Source: Massilia arenae
Lineage (GTDB): Bacteria; Pseudomonadota; Gammaproteobacteria; Burkholderiales; Burkholderiaceae_D
Direction of reading: 5' to 3'
Assembly (NCBI RefSeq): GCF_008014745.1
Contig: NZ_VPFD01000007.1
Location: 1 to 64,000, forward strand
Length of the DNA: 64,000 nucleotides
Within the stretch, counting starts at the first letter, position 1, and every line of letters starts with the position of its first letter. Below, piece by piece: positions 35,447 through 43,185 of the stretch. The position numbers and the translations under genes are program-made. The notes under the pieces are model-generated. The model was not told the DNA's origin. It made no database searches and was given only the letters and a program-made list of their open reading frames with translations.

Positions 35447-35866
35447 ATGAACATCGATAAATTCAAGCACCAGCATCTCGACATCCTCGACGGCATCGAC
35501 CGCCTGCGCGCCAGCAGCCAGCAGGGCGTGGCCGAGCACGCGGAAGAGATCGCCGCGCAGATCCTGGCGATGAGCGGCGTGGTGCGGCTGCACCTGGCGG
35601 TCGAGAACGACACGCTGTATCCGGCGCTGGCGAAAGGCGACCTGCGCCTGGCGCGCATGAGCCAGTCTTACCAGAACGAGATGGGTGACATCGCCGCCGA
35701 CTACCTGGCATTCGCCGGGCGCTGGAACCTGGCCAGCCGGCTGGTCAAGGCGCCGGAGCAGTTCAGGCAAGAGGCGAACCGGGTGCTGCGCAAGCTGTAC
35801 CAGCGCATCCGGCGCGAAGACCGGGAATTCTATCCGGCGATCGAGGCCGGGGCGGTCGCCGCCTAA
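35447..35866 (+). CDS. Hemerythrin-domain protein
   Basis: A 139-residue four-helix bundle of the HHE type. Likely iron ligands include His8/His10 (FKHQHLDI), the His49-x3-Glu53 pair (RLHLAVENDTLYPAL) and acidic residues in the last helix (REDREFYPAIE). Non-haem di-iron proteins of this kind bind oxygen or nitric oxide, or help repair iron centres. The NO-type operator and the neighbouring NsrR gene argue for a nitric-oxide role. It is soluble, with no signal peptide, and GAAGGAA precedes the ATG. Confidence 0.85.
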   Translation: MNIDKFKHQHLDILDGIDRLRASSQQGVAEHAEEIAAQILAMSGVVRLHLAVENDTLYPALAKGDLRLARMSQSYQNEMGDIAADYLAFAGRWNLASRLVKAPEQFRQEANRVLRKLYQRIRREDREFYPAIEAGAVAA

Positions 35867-35893
35867 GAACCTACCGGGATAGGTTCTAAGGGT

Positions 35894-36343
35894 TCAGGCG
35901 GCCTTGCGCCGGTGCACCGTGACCGGCACTTCGCGCGGACGCGGCTCGGGCAGCAGGGAAGCGAGGGTGTGGCGGTCGAGTTCGGCCAGATAGGCCGCGG
36001 TGGCATTGCCCAGCACGCTCTTCAGGCCGCAAGCCTTGACCAGGCCGCAAGGCGTGCCGTTGGGGTCAAAGCACTCGGCCATGTAGAAGTCGCTCTCGCT
36101 CATGCGCACGATGGCGCCGACGTTGATGTCCTTCGGTTCGTGTGCCAGGCGGAAACCACCGTTGCGGCCGCGAATGGTTTCGATGGTGCCGTTGCGTGCG
36201 AGTTCATTCACCACCTTCATGAGGTGGTTTTTAGAAATGCTGTGCAGGTCAGCGATCTCCTGGATCGTCACCAGGCGACCGGGGTTGCTGCCCAGATGCA
36301 GCAGCGTGCGCAACGTGTAATCGGTGAAGGAGGTCAGACGCAT
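35894..36343 (-). CDS. nsrR: NsrR, Rrf2-family nitric-oxide-sensing repressor
   Basis: A 149-residue Rrf2 regulator. The start MRLTSFTDYTLRTLLHLG and the wing region SKNHLMKVVNELARNGTIETIRGRNGGFRLAHEP are typical of NsrR. Three cysteines in AECFDPNGTPCGLVKACGLKSVL can hold an iron-sulfur cluster that is destroyed by nitric oxide. The ATG at 36343 matches the family start; an in-frame ATG at 36364 lies inside a likely -10 box (TATACT). It converges on the hemerythrin gene and most likely controls it through the operator at 35355. Confidence 0.9.
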   Translation of the reverse strand: MRLTSFTDYTLRTLLHLGSNPGRLVTIQEIADLHSISKNHLMKVVNELARNGTIETIRGRNGGFRLAHEPKDINVGAIVRMSESDFYMAECFDPNGTPCGLVKACGLKSVLGNATAAYLAELDRHTLASLLPEPRPREVPVTVHRRKAA

Positions 36344-36491
36344 GATCGGCCAAGTATAACGCATTCGACCCGACGCCGACCGGGGACCTGCCGGCGCAAT
36401 TTTTACATGTATTAACTTGCCGGACTTAACTTGTCGTTCCAATATGAACGAACGGGTAGCGAGCCCGACGCAGCTAAATCAGGAGTACACC

Positions 36492-37118
36492 ATGCCTACC
36501 ATTCCATCCGCCGTTCATATCATCCACAACGATCCGGTGATGACCGCCGGCCTGCACGCCATCCTCGCCGACCGCCCCGAATGGCGCGTCAGCACCCACC
36601 TGAGCCAGCCCGAGGCGCGGCAGGTGGCGCGGGTGCTGGTCGCCGACTACGACACGGGCCTCGCGCTGGCGCGCCAGCCCGAGCACGCGGGGCTGCGCCG
36701 ACCCAGTGTCCTGATCGTTACCCAGCTCGACAAGGAATGGGAAGTGCGCCTCGCGATGGACGCGGGCGTGCATGGCTATGTGCTGCAGTCGTGCAGCCAG
36801 GACGAGCTGCTCAAGGCGGTCACGTCGCTGGCCCAGGGCCAGCGCTACCTGAGCGAATCGGTGACGCGCAGCGTGGCCGATAGCCTCAGCCGCGAGAACC
36901 TGACCGGCCGCGAGACCGATGTGCTGCAACTGCTGGCCGAAGGCTGCTGCAACAAGTCGATCGCGCGCAAGCTGGGCATCGGCGTCGGCACCGTCAAGAC
37001 CCATGTGAAGGGCGTGATGAGCAAGCTCGACGCCACCGCGCGCACCCATGCGGTGGTGGTCGCCACCCAGCGCGGCCTGATCCGTCCCGGCAGCGGCATC
37101 CGCAGCGCGTATAACTGA
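36492..37118 (+). CDS. Orphan NarL-type response regulator with atypical receiver
   Basis: A 208-residue protein. The N-terminal part is receiver-like (SAVHIIHNDPVMTAGLHAIL, VLVADYD holding the possible phospho-Asp, and an AGVHGYVLQ switch region). The C-terminal LuxR helix-turn-helix (LTGRETDVLQLLAEGCCNKSIARKLGIGVGTVKTHVKGVMSKL) is intact. The conserved Lys of the GYLLK motif is replaced by Gln, and the usual acidic pair near the N-terminus is reduced, so phosphorylation may not be the trigger. No kinase gene is adjacent. The start has AGGAG 6 bases upstream. Confidence 0.85.
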   Translation: MPTIPSAVHIIHNDPVMTAGLHAILADRPEWRVSTHLSQPEARQVARVLVADYDTGLALARQPEHAGLRRPSVLIVTQLDKEWEVRLAMDAGVHGYVLQSCSQDELLKAVTSLAQGQRYLSESVTRSVADSLSRENLTGRETDVLQLLAEGCCNKSIARKLGIGVGTVKTHVKGVMSKLDATARTHAVVVATQRGLIRPGSGIRSAYN

Positions 37119-37155
37119 GCCGCAGCACGTCATCGGGTAGCCCGCAGCCCAAGCA

Positions 37156-37260
37156 CGTCATTCCCGCGCAGGCGGGAATCCAAGTGTGCGTGCTTGACCA
37201 CATAATTTGGCGCTTGCCACTGCTCGGAAGCCTTGGATTCCCGCCTGCGCGGGAATGACG
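37156..37260. repeat. Dispersed paired-hairpin repeat, copy D (A-T variant)
   Basis: The inverted units at 37156-37184 and 37232-37260 differ from the other copies: the core is ATTCCCGCGCAGGCGGGAAT instead of GTTCCC...GGGAAC, a paired change that keeps the stem. The flanks extend the inverted repeat outward (CCCGCAGCC and AGCACGTC on both sides). The element lies between two convergent genes, 38 bases after one stop and 30 after the other, and could terminate both. Confidence 0.9.
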
Positions 37261-37289
37261 TGCTGAGGCTGCGGGTCACTGAGTGGCCG

Positions 37290-37847
37290 CTACGACTTTT
37301 CCGGCGGGTCGGCGAAATGGCGGGCGTTGACGATGCACCAGGCCACGCCCAGCGCCAGCGCCAGTGCGACGAGGGCGGTGCCGGTGACGGTCTGGTCGTC
37401 GAGCAAATAGGCGTTGCACAGGCGTTGCGGCAGTTCGCGGTACAGCATGCCGGCGATCGCCATCATGGCGCAGATATTGGCGACATAAAACAGCTGGACC
37501 ACCACGTGGGCCCGGCGCAGGGCGCCCGGCAGGGCGGCGCCGAGCAGCAGCAGGCTGGCGAACTTGGCGCCGGCCGCGAGCGGTTCGAACAGCGCCTGTT
37601 CCAGCGCGCGCGGAATCATCCAGTAGGTGGTGACGAAGGCCGTCGCGGTGAAGGTCGCCAGGCCATGGAGGTCGCAGCGCGCCAGGCCCGGCGGCAGGCG
37701 CAGCGAGGGGCCCAGCAGCGCGCCGCACAGCACCAGCAACGGCAGCTGCACCAGCATATGACGCAGCATCGATGCTTCCAGCGGCGCGCGGGTGGCCAGC
37801 AACACCCCCAGCAGCGCGGGGCCGCTCCAGCGCATCAGGCGCGTCAT
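37290..37847 (-). CDS. Multi-pass membrane protein of the oxidase operon, unknown function
   Basis: A 185-residue protein with about five or six hydrophobic segments (for example MLVQLPLLVLCGALLG, ATAFVTTYWMIPRALEQALF, VVVQLFYVANICAMMAIAGML, TGTALVALALALGVAWCIV). The family is not named with certainty. The arrangement resembles small membrane proteins that accompany terminal oxidases and copper-delivery factors. Its start is 3 bases after the SCO gene stop, so it is almost surely co-expressed with ccoN, ccoO, cytochrome c and SCO. A role in copper or haem insertion is inference from context. Confidence 0.7.
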   Translation of the reverse strand: MTRLMRWSGPALLGVLLATRAPLEASMLRHMLVQLPLLVLCGALLGPSLRLPPGLARCDLHGLATFTATAFVTTYWMIPRALEQALFEPLAAGAKFASLLLLGAALPGALRRAHVVVQLFYVANICAMMAIAGMLYRELPQRLCNAYLLDDQTVTGTALVALALALGVAWCIVNARHFADPPEKS

Positions 37848-37850
37848 CGC

Positions 37851-38504
37851 CTACGTCCTTTCCGCGGCGCGCGCCAGCGCGTCGTCGAGCGCGGCGCCGG
37901 GCTCGGTGTAGTCGAGGATGCGCACCAGGCGCCCGTCGCGGCCGACCACGTGGAAGGCCGCATTGTGTTCGAACTCGCCCAGCGGCGCCGGCACCACGAT
38001 CACGCCGAAGGCGTCGAGCAGGCGGCGCCGTTCGGCATCGTTCGGTATTCCGTACAGGCGCCACACGTCCGGATCGCTTTTCATCATGCGGCCGTACTGG
38101 GTCAGCGCGCGCGCATCGTCGCGCGGATCGAAGCTGATCGTCACCAGGCGCACCTTGTCCGCCGCGCCGCGCGCGCGGATCTCGTCCTGCATCTGCTGCA
38201 GCTCGGTGCCGACCACGCGGCAGATCGACTGGCAGCGCGCATAGATGAAGGTGACCAGGGTGATGCGGCCGTCGCGCGCCAGCTCGTCGGCGAGCAGGCG
38301 CGCCGCGCCGTCGGCGCCGCCCAGCGTCGCCGGCGGCAAGCGCAGCGGACGTTCGGCCACCTCGATGCGGCGCGCGGCCTCGGTCGAGATCGCGCGAAAG
38401 CCGCTGCTGCCGTAGTACAGGGCGGCGCTGCCGGCCAGGGAGATGGCCAGCACGGCCAGCAGGGTGGCGCGGCTACCGGTGCTATTTGAACGAGGCGAGT
38501 TCAT
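37851..38504 (-). CDS. SCO1/SenC-family copper chaperone
   Basis: A 217-residue thioredoxin-like protein with an N-terminal membrane anchor (TLLAVLAISLAGSAALYY). The copper-binding CxxxC is present (Cys91 and Cys95 in ARCQSICRV), with the partner His at 180 (EFEHNAAFHVVG). SCO proteins deliver or reduce copper for heme-copper oxidases. The ATG at 38504 overlaps the end of the cytochrome c gene by 23 bases. That coupling suggests it serves the oxidase encoded upstream. Confidence 0.88.
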   Translation of the reverse strand: MNSPRSNSTGSRATLLAVLAISLAGSAALYYGSSGFRAISTEAARRIEVAERPLRLPPATLGGADGAARLLADELARDGRITLVTFIYARCQSICRVVGTELQQMQDEIRARGAADKVRLVTISFDPRDDARALTQYGRMMKSDPDVWRLYGIPNDAERRRLLDAFGVIVVPAPLGEFEHNAAFHVVGRDGRLVRILDYTEPGAALDDALARAAERT

Positions 38505-39099
38505 CGTCGCCCTTCCATGGCGCCGTGCGATCGGCGCTGGCGCTGCGCGCCTCGGCGACCAGTTTCGCATCGACCGCATCGGCGCGGTTGCCGAACTGGC
38601 TGCGGATATGGGTCAGCAGGGCCGCCATCTCGGCGTCCTCCAGCTTGTCCTTGAAGGGCGGCATCATGCCGTTGTAGGCGGCGCCTTTCACCGTCAGGGT
38701 GCCGGAGACCCCGTGCAGCACGATCTGCGCCAGGCGCTTCGGATCGCCCGTCACCCATTCCGATTCCGCCAGCGGCGGGAACACGCCGGCCAGGCCCAGG
38801 CCGCTGGCCTGGTGGCAGGCCACGCACTGGGCGTTGTAGATCTGGGCGCCGTCGACCTTGGCGCCCGGCGCCGGTCCCTGCAGGGTGGCCAGGGTGCGGT
38901 GGTCGCCGAAGGCGGCGTCGTCGTTGCTCTGGGTGACGTAGATATAGCCGATGCCCCAGGCCACCAGGCCGATCACTACCGCCATCAGCGGTTTCGGGAA
39001 CGGGCGCTCGCCTTCGGTCGGATCGGGGTTCTCGCGGCGCTGGGCGCGTTCGTGCTTACGCTCGTGTTCAGGCTGTCCATCATTCATCTGCTCACTCAT
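38482..39099 (-). CDS. Membrane-anchored monohaem cytochrome c (third oxidase subunit)
   Basis: A 205-residue protein. About 35 charged N-terminal residues precede one transmembrane helix (PLMAVVIGLVAWGIGYIYV). A cytochrome c domain follows with a single haem site CVACH and a distal Met in YNGMMPPFKDKLEDAEMAALLTHIR. In standard cbb3 oxidases the third subunit CcoP carries two CxxCH sites; only one is present here. The start overlaps the ccoO stop (ATGA). Confidence 0.87.
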   Translation of the reverse strand: MSEQMNDGQPEHERKHERAQRRENPDPTEGERPFPKPLMAVVIGLVAWGIGYIYVTQSNDDAAFGDHRTLATLQGPAPGAKVDGAQIYNAQCVACHQASGLGLAGVFPPLAESEWVTGDPKRLAQIVLHGVSGTLTVKGAAYNGMMPPFKDKLEDAEMAALLTHIRSQFGNRADAVDAKLVAEARSASADRTAPWKGDDELASFK

Positions 39100-39698
39100 T
39101 TGCGTTCCCTCTGCGTGCCGATGGTCTCGACCGCCGGATAGGTATGATCCAGGCCCACCAGGTAGGCCACCAGGTCGAGCGCCTCCTGGCGCGCCACCAC
39201 CACCTTGCCGGCCGGCGTGTAGCCGCGCGGCAGCGTCACCACGCGGTCGCCTTCGTCCGCCTTGTCCTTGACCTCGAACAGGTAGGGATAGGCTGGCATG
39301 ATCGAGCCGGCGACGTAGGCGCGCGGCTGGTACATATGGCCCAGGTGCCAGTCGACGCTGGGCTGGCGCGCGCCGATGTTGAACAGGTCGGGCCCGGTGC
39401 GCATGGTGCCCAGCAGGTGCGGCTTGTCGTAGTGGTAGTCGGCCGCCACCGAGGCGCGGCCCCAGCCGCGCTTGTCGTCCGGCGCCTGTACGGAATCGCG
39501 CGGCTGCTGCGAGTGGCAATAGATGCAGCCGTTGGCGATGTACACCTGGCGTCCGCGCAGCTCGGCCGAGCTATACGGCCTGAGTCCCGGCGGCGGCTCG
39601 CCGTCCTTGAGCTGCATGTGCGGCACCACCACCAGCGCCGATGTCGCCAGCGCCAGCGTCACCATCGCGCCGCCCAGCAGTTTGAGTTCGTCTTGCAT
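39096..39698 (-). CDS. ccoO: CcoO-like monohaem cytochrome c oxidase subunit II
   Basis: A 200-residue membrane-anchored cytochrome c. One N-terminal helix (GGAMVTLALATSALVVVPHMQ) is followed by the CcoO signature GRQVYIANGCIYCHSQQPRDS with the haem-binding CIYCH. Further CcoO landmarks are GWGRASVAADYHYDKPHLLGTMRTGPDL and SIMPAYPYL, where a Met may ligate haem. The length fits the family (about 200). It follows ccoN by 10 bases. Confidence 0.92.
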   Translation of the reverse strand: MQDELKLLGGAMVTLALATSALVVVPHMQLKDGEPPPGLRPYSSAELRGRQVYIANGCIYCHSQQPRDSVQAPDDKRGWGRASVAADYHYDKPHLLGTMRTGPDLFNIGARQPSVDWHLGHMYQPRAYVAGSIMPAYPYLFEVKDKADEGDRVVTLPRGYTPAGKVVVARQEALDLVAYLVGLDHTYPAVETIGTQRERK

Positions 39699-39708
39699 GA
39701 TCTTCCTT

Positions 39709-41367
39709 TCAGGCCGCGGTTGGGACCGAGGTGGCCTTCAGCGGTTCGTTCAGCAGCGCCGCGCTTTCGCGCGCCACGCCGCGGCGGGTCGCCATCAGCA
39801 CGAAGTGGCTCGCGAACACCAGGTGGCCGAGGGCCATGATGGCGCCGCCCACCGAGCGGCTCTTGAGCCAGGGGATGGTCACGTTGACCGAATCCATGAA
39901 CGGCCTGGCCGCATCCAGCATGGCCAGGCCCTGCAACCAGCCGCCGATCGACAGGCCGACGAAATAGATGCTAAAACCCAGCACCACCAGCCAGAAGTGC
40001 ATTGAGATCAGGTTCGGATACGGCCACTCCCAATCCATCACGCGCGGCATCACGAAGTACACAGCGCCAAACATCACGAGGGTGAAGAAGCCGTACAGGC
40101 CGAGGTGGGCGTGGGCCACCGTAAAGTGGGTGAAGTGCGCCACCGTGTTCACGCTGCGCAGCGCTTCGATGGAACCCTGGACGGAGCTCAGGGTGTACAT
40201 CATCCCGCCCAGCACGATGAAGCGCAGCGTGGGCGAATCCCACAGGCGCCTGAAGTGGCCCTTCATGGTCAGGTGCTGGTTGATCGAGAACGCCAGCACC
40301 GGCACGATCATCATCACGCTCTGCACGATCGACAGCGTGATCAGCCAGCCGGGCACCGGGCCGCCGATCAGGTGGTGGCCGCCGACCTGGCCGTAGAAGA
40401 AGGCCAGCGACCAGAAGCCGACCAGCGACAGGTTGTACGACTGGATCGGGCGGCCGATGATCTTTGGCAGGAAGTAATACACGCAGGCCAGCGCCATCGG
40501 CGTGTAGAACAGGCCCAGCACGTTGTGGCCGAACCACCAGTTCATGGCCGCCTGCTGCACGCCGAAGTGCATCGCCGGCAGGTTACCGACCAGGAACAGG
40601 GTGGGGAACCAGAACAGCGCCGCGCCCATGTACCAGACCGACACGTACAGGTGGCGCACCGTGCGCGCCTGCAGCGTGTACACCAGCGGCAGGCCGACCA
40701 GGGCGCCGCCGACCACGAACAGGATGTCGACCTGCCACGGGATCTCGAGCCACTCCATGCCGTCGGACAGGCCTACCGCGATGCAGCCCAGGCCCGCGAT
40801 CAGGCCCGCATTCCACACCATGGCGCCGGCGATCGCGTAGCGCGCGCCGACCAGCGGCGTCTTGAGCAGGCGTGGCAGCAGCCACATGGCCAGCCCCAGT
40901 GCCGCCATCGGCGCCCAGCCATAGGCCACCGCGTTCAGGTGGATGGTGCGCATGCGTCCGAAGGTGAGCCAGGCCTGGTTCACCAGCAGGTCGGGCTCGT
41001 GCAATTTGATGGAGCTGAGCAGGCCCGCGGCGGTCGCCACCAGCAGCCAGACGACGGCGCAGGCCAGGAACAGGAAGGTCACGAGCGAGCTCGAACGGTC
41101 GGCCTCGACCCGCGCCTGCAGTTCCGCGCCCAATTGCCGCGCCTCGTCCTCGGTGAGAGGCGGCGCGGCGTCGCGCGCGGCCTGGGCGGCGGCCTGGCTG
41201 GGCGTGGCGGCGGGGTCGTCGCTGCGGCCGATCTCGCCTTCCGAGAAGATGGTGCGGGCCGCGGCGGGGCTGGCCTCGAACAGGCGGTTGCGCAGCGACC
41301 AGATGAAGATCGCCAATCCCGTCACCGAGAGGATGAACGAGGACAGCAGGATGGTCATGGTATTCAT
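39709..41367 (-). CDS. ccoN: CcoN-like cbb3-type oxidase subunit I with CcoS-like N-terminus
   Basis: A 552-residue catalytic subunit with about 13 membrane helices. Metal-ligand His are visible in RTIHLNAVAYGW (haem b), WWFGHNVLGLFYTP and GQVGGHHLIGGP (copper B), and HFTHFTVAHAHLG (haems). The first about 50 residues form an extra helix followed by RLFEASPAAARTIFSEGE, which recalls the small CcoS protein (F..L..PA.RIL.DDD). This leader and an Ala-rich linker are additional to usual CcoN. It reduces oxygen to water at the inner membrane, probably with high affinity. Confidence 0.92.
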   Translation of the reverse strand: MNTMTILLSSFILSVTGLAIFIWSLRNRLFEASPAAARTIFSEGEIGRSDDPAATPSQAAAQAARDAAPPLTEDEARQLGAELQARVEADRSSSLVTFLFLACAVVWLLVATAAGLLSSIKLHEPDLLVNQAWLTFGRMRTIHLNAVAYGWAPMAALGLAMWLLPRLLKTPLVGARYAIAGAMVWNAGLIAGLGCIAVGLSDGMEWLEIPWQVDILFVVGGALVGLPLVYTLQARTVRHLYVSVWYMGAALFWFPTLFLVGNLPAMHFGVQQAAMNWWFGHNVLGLFYTPMALACVYYFLPKIIGRPIQSYNLSLVGFWSLAFFYGQVGGHHLIGGPVPGWLITLSIVQSVMMIVPVLAFSINQHLTMKGHFRRLWDSPTLRFIVLGGMMYTLSSVQGSIEALRSVNTVAHFTHFTVAHAHLGLYGFFTLVMFGAVYFVMPRVMDWEWPYPNLISMHFWLVVLGFSIYFVGLSIGGWLQGLAMLDAARPFMDSVNVTIPWLKSRSVGGAIMALGHLVFASHFVLMATRRGVARESAALLNEPLKATSVPTAA

Positions 41368-41420
41368 GGCGGGTCCAGGCGAAAGAAGGTCGGCCCGGGC
41401 GCGGGTGCGCAGGCCGTAAA

Positions 41421-41440
41421 AAGATGCCTCAAAGATACGG
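41421..41440. promoter_or_regulatory. Candidate NsrR half-site upstream of ccoN
   Basis: AAGATGCCTCAAAGATACGG starts with AAGATGCCT, a 9-base match to the NsrR half-site AAGATGCYT, and repeats AAAGAT imperfectly. It lies 53-73 bases before the ccoN ATG, in the reverse orientation. There is no inverted partner. No FNR-type TTGAT-N4-ATCAA site is seen in the 140-base gap. Tentative. Confidence 0.25.
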
Positions 41441-41507
41441 AGTTGGAGCGGGGCGCGACAATACGCCTTTGGGTAGAGCGGCGCTTGCCGTCCTCTGTGC
41501 CAATCGC

Positions 41508-42944
41508 CTAAGGGAGAGGCGTTTCCATCGCCTGCGCCACGCGCCGCGCCAGTTCTTCTGCCTGGACTTCGCTGGCCACGTTGGTGAAGTTCATCAGGAG
41601 CGCGCTGCGCGTGGGCGTGCCGGCATGGAAATCGGCCAGCGCCAGCGCCGCCAGGCCGTGTTCGCGCAGGCGTGCGGCCAGCAGACGGTCGGCGCCCGGC
41701 GCGACTTCGGCCACCAGATGCAGGCCGCCCACCTGGGGCAGGATCGTGGCCCGGTTGCCGAAGGCCGGGGCCAGCGCGCGGGCCGTATGCTCGCGGCGCT
41801 CGGCGTACAGGCGGCGCATGGCCTGGATGTGGCGCACGAAATGACCGCCCTGCATGAACTCGTACAGGATGGCCTGGGTCAGCGCCGGGCAGCCGTTGCT
41901 GAGCAGGCTGGCGGCATCCTCGAAGCGCTCGACCAGCTCGGGCGGCACCACCACGTAGGACAGGCGCAGTCCCGGGAACATCACCTTGCTGAAGCTGCCG
42001 CTATAGATCACGCGGCCGGCGCGGTCCATGCTGGCCAGGGCCGGCAGCGGCCGCCCGCTGTAGCGGAACTCGCCGTCGTTGTCGTCCTCGACGATCCAGG
42101 CATCGTGGGCGCTGGCCCAGTCCAGCAAGGCCTGGCGCCGCGCCGGCGGCATGCTGACCGTGAGCGGGCACTGGTGGCCCGGCGTGACCACCGCCATGCG
42201 CGCGCCCGGCGCCAGCAACGCGGCGCGCGCCACGTCCAGGCCATGCTCGTCGACCGGTGCCGGCCGCGGCACATAGCCCAGGCCGGCCAGCAGGTGGCGC
42301 GTGGGCGGAAAGCCCAGCTCCTCGGCCCACACCATATCGCCCGGCGCGAGCAGGGCGTGCGCGACCAGGCCCAGGACCTCGCGGTAGCCGGCGCTGACGA
42401 ATACCTGGCATGGCGTGCAGTCGATTCCGCGCGAGAGCTTGAGGTAGCTGGCGATGGCGGTGCGCAGGGCGGGCGCGCCGAAGCTCGATTCCTTCAGCAG
42501 GTGGCGCGTCTGCAGCGAACGCGCGGTGCGCGCCGCCATGCGCGCCCATACCTTGCGCGGAAAGGCGTCCAGCGCCGGCAATCCCATCTGGAACGGTAGC
42601 GGCGCCACGGCGCCGCCGACGTCCAGTGGCAGCGGGCGCGCGCGGGGCGCCACCTTGGCGCGCGCCGGCGGCCGCTGCACGGGATCGCGGCGCGCGATCA
42701 CCGAGCCGGCCGCGCCGCGCACTTCGAGATAGCCCTCGGCCGCCAGCTGCGCATAGGCCGCGGCCACCGTGCCGCGCGCCAGGCCGAGTTCCTCGGCCAG
42801 CACGCGGGTGGCGGGGATGCGGTCGCCCGCCTTGAGGACGCCCGTGTCGACCGCCTCGCGCACGCGGGCGTGGATCTGGCGGTACAGCGGAACCGGGCTG
42901 CCGGCGTCGAATCTCAGGTAGTCGCTGACGGACAGGTCTTGCAT
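41508..42944 (-). CDS. MocR-family (GntR/aminotransferase) transcriptional regulator
   Basis: A 478-residue chimera. The N-terminal GntR winged helix (residues about 15-80: SPVPLYRQIHARVREAVDTGVLKAGDRIPATRVLAEELGLARGTVAAAYAQLAAEGYLEVRGAAGS) is joined to a fold-type I aminotransferase domain. The PLP-binding region is visible: VEDDNDGEFRYSG and IYSGSFSKVMFPGLRLSY, whose Lys should form the Schiff base. MocR proteins such as PdxR or GabR act as PLP-dependent activators. The target is unknown. An excellent AAGGAGGT precedes the ATG. Confidence 0.9.
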   Translation of the reverse strand: MQDLSVSDYLRFDAGSPVPLYRQIHARVREAVDTGVLKAGDRIPATRVLAEELGLARGTVAAAYAQLAAEGYLEVRGAAGSVIARRDPVQRPPARAKVAPRARPLPLDVGGAVAPLPFQMGLPALDAFPRKVWARMAARTARSLQTRHLLKESSFGAPALRTAIASYLKLSRGIDCTPCQVFVSAGYREVLGLVAHALLAPGDMVWAEELGFPPTRHLLAGLGYVPRPAPVDEHGLDVARAALLAPGARMAVVTPGHQCPLTVSMPPARRQALLDWASAHDAWIVEDDNDGEFRYSGRPLPALASMDRAGRVIYSGSFSKVMFPGLRLSYVVVPPELVERFEDAASLLSNGCPALTQAILYEFMQGGHFVRHIQAMRRLYAERREHTARALAPAFGNRATILPQVGGLHLVAEVAPGADRLLAARLREHGLAALALADFHAGTPTRSALLMNFTNVASEVQAEELARRVAQAMETPLP

Positions 42945-43011
42945 TGGAAACGTTACCTCCTTGGCAGTAGATTATGCACTTGGACCGGTAGTTACGAAAG
43001 AGCGGATTGGG

Positions 43012-43026
43012 CCAAGAACGGCTTGG
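43012..43026. promoter_or_regulatory. CCAAG-N5-CTTGG palindrome upstream of the MocR gene
   Basis: CCAAGAACGGCTTGG is a perfect 5-5-5 inverted repeat about 70 bases before the mocR ATG. CTTGG recurs at 42979 and 43046, so repeated sites may be present. This would fit a MocR operator, but no known consensus was tested. Confidence 0.3.
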
Positions 43027-43185
43027 CTCATCCTTAAATCCAGATCTTGGTACAGGGCGCGGGTAGCGCCCCATGCGACTTCGCATCGGCGGCGCGATGG
43101 CCCCAGTCATTGACCCGATCTTGGCTCTTTATCCAGCACGCATTCGGCGCGACGATGACAGTCCCTCATCCACGATGGAGCAGCC

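Noticed and set aside
38482..39519. A 345-residue version of the cytochrome c subunit
   Set aside because: The first 140 residues are out-of-frame ccoO sequence (Arg/Gly/Pro-rich); the ATG at 39099 overlapping the ccoO stop is the natural start.
40105..41511. A 468-residue open frame opposite ccoN
   Set aside because: Complement of a conserved oxidase subunit; composition is Gln/His/Arg-rich without motifs.
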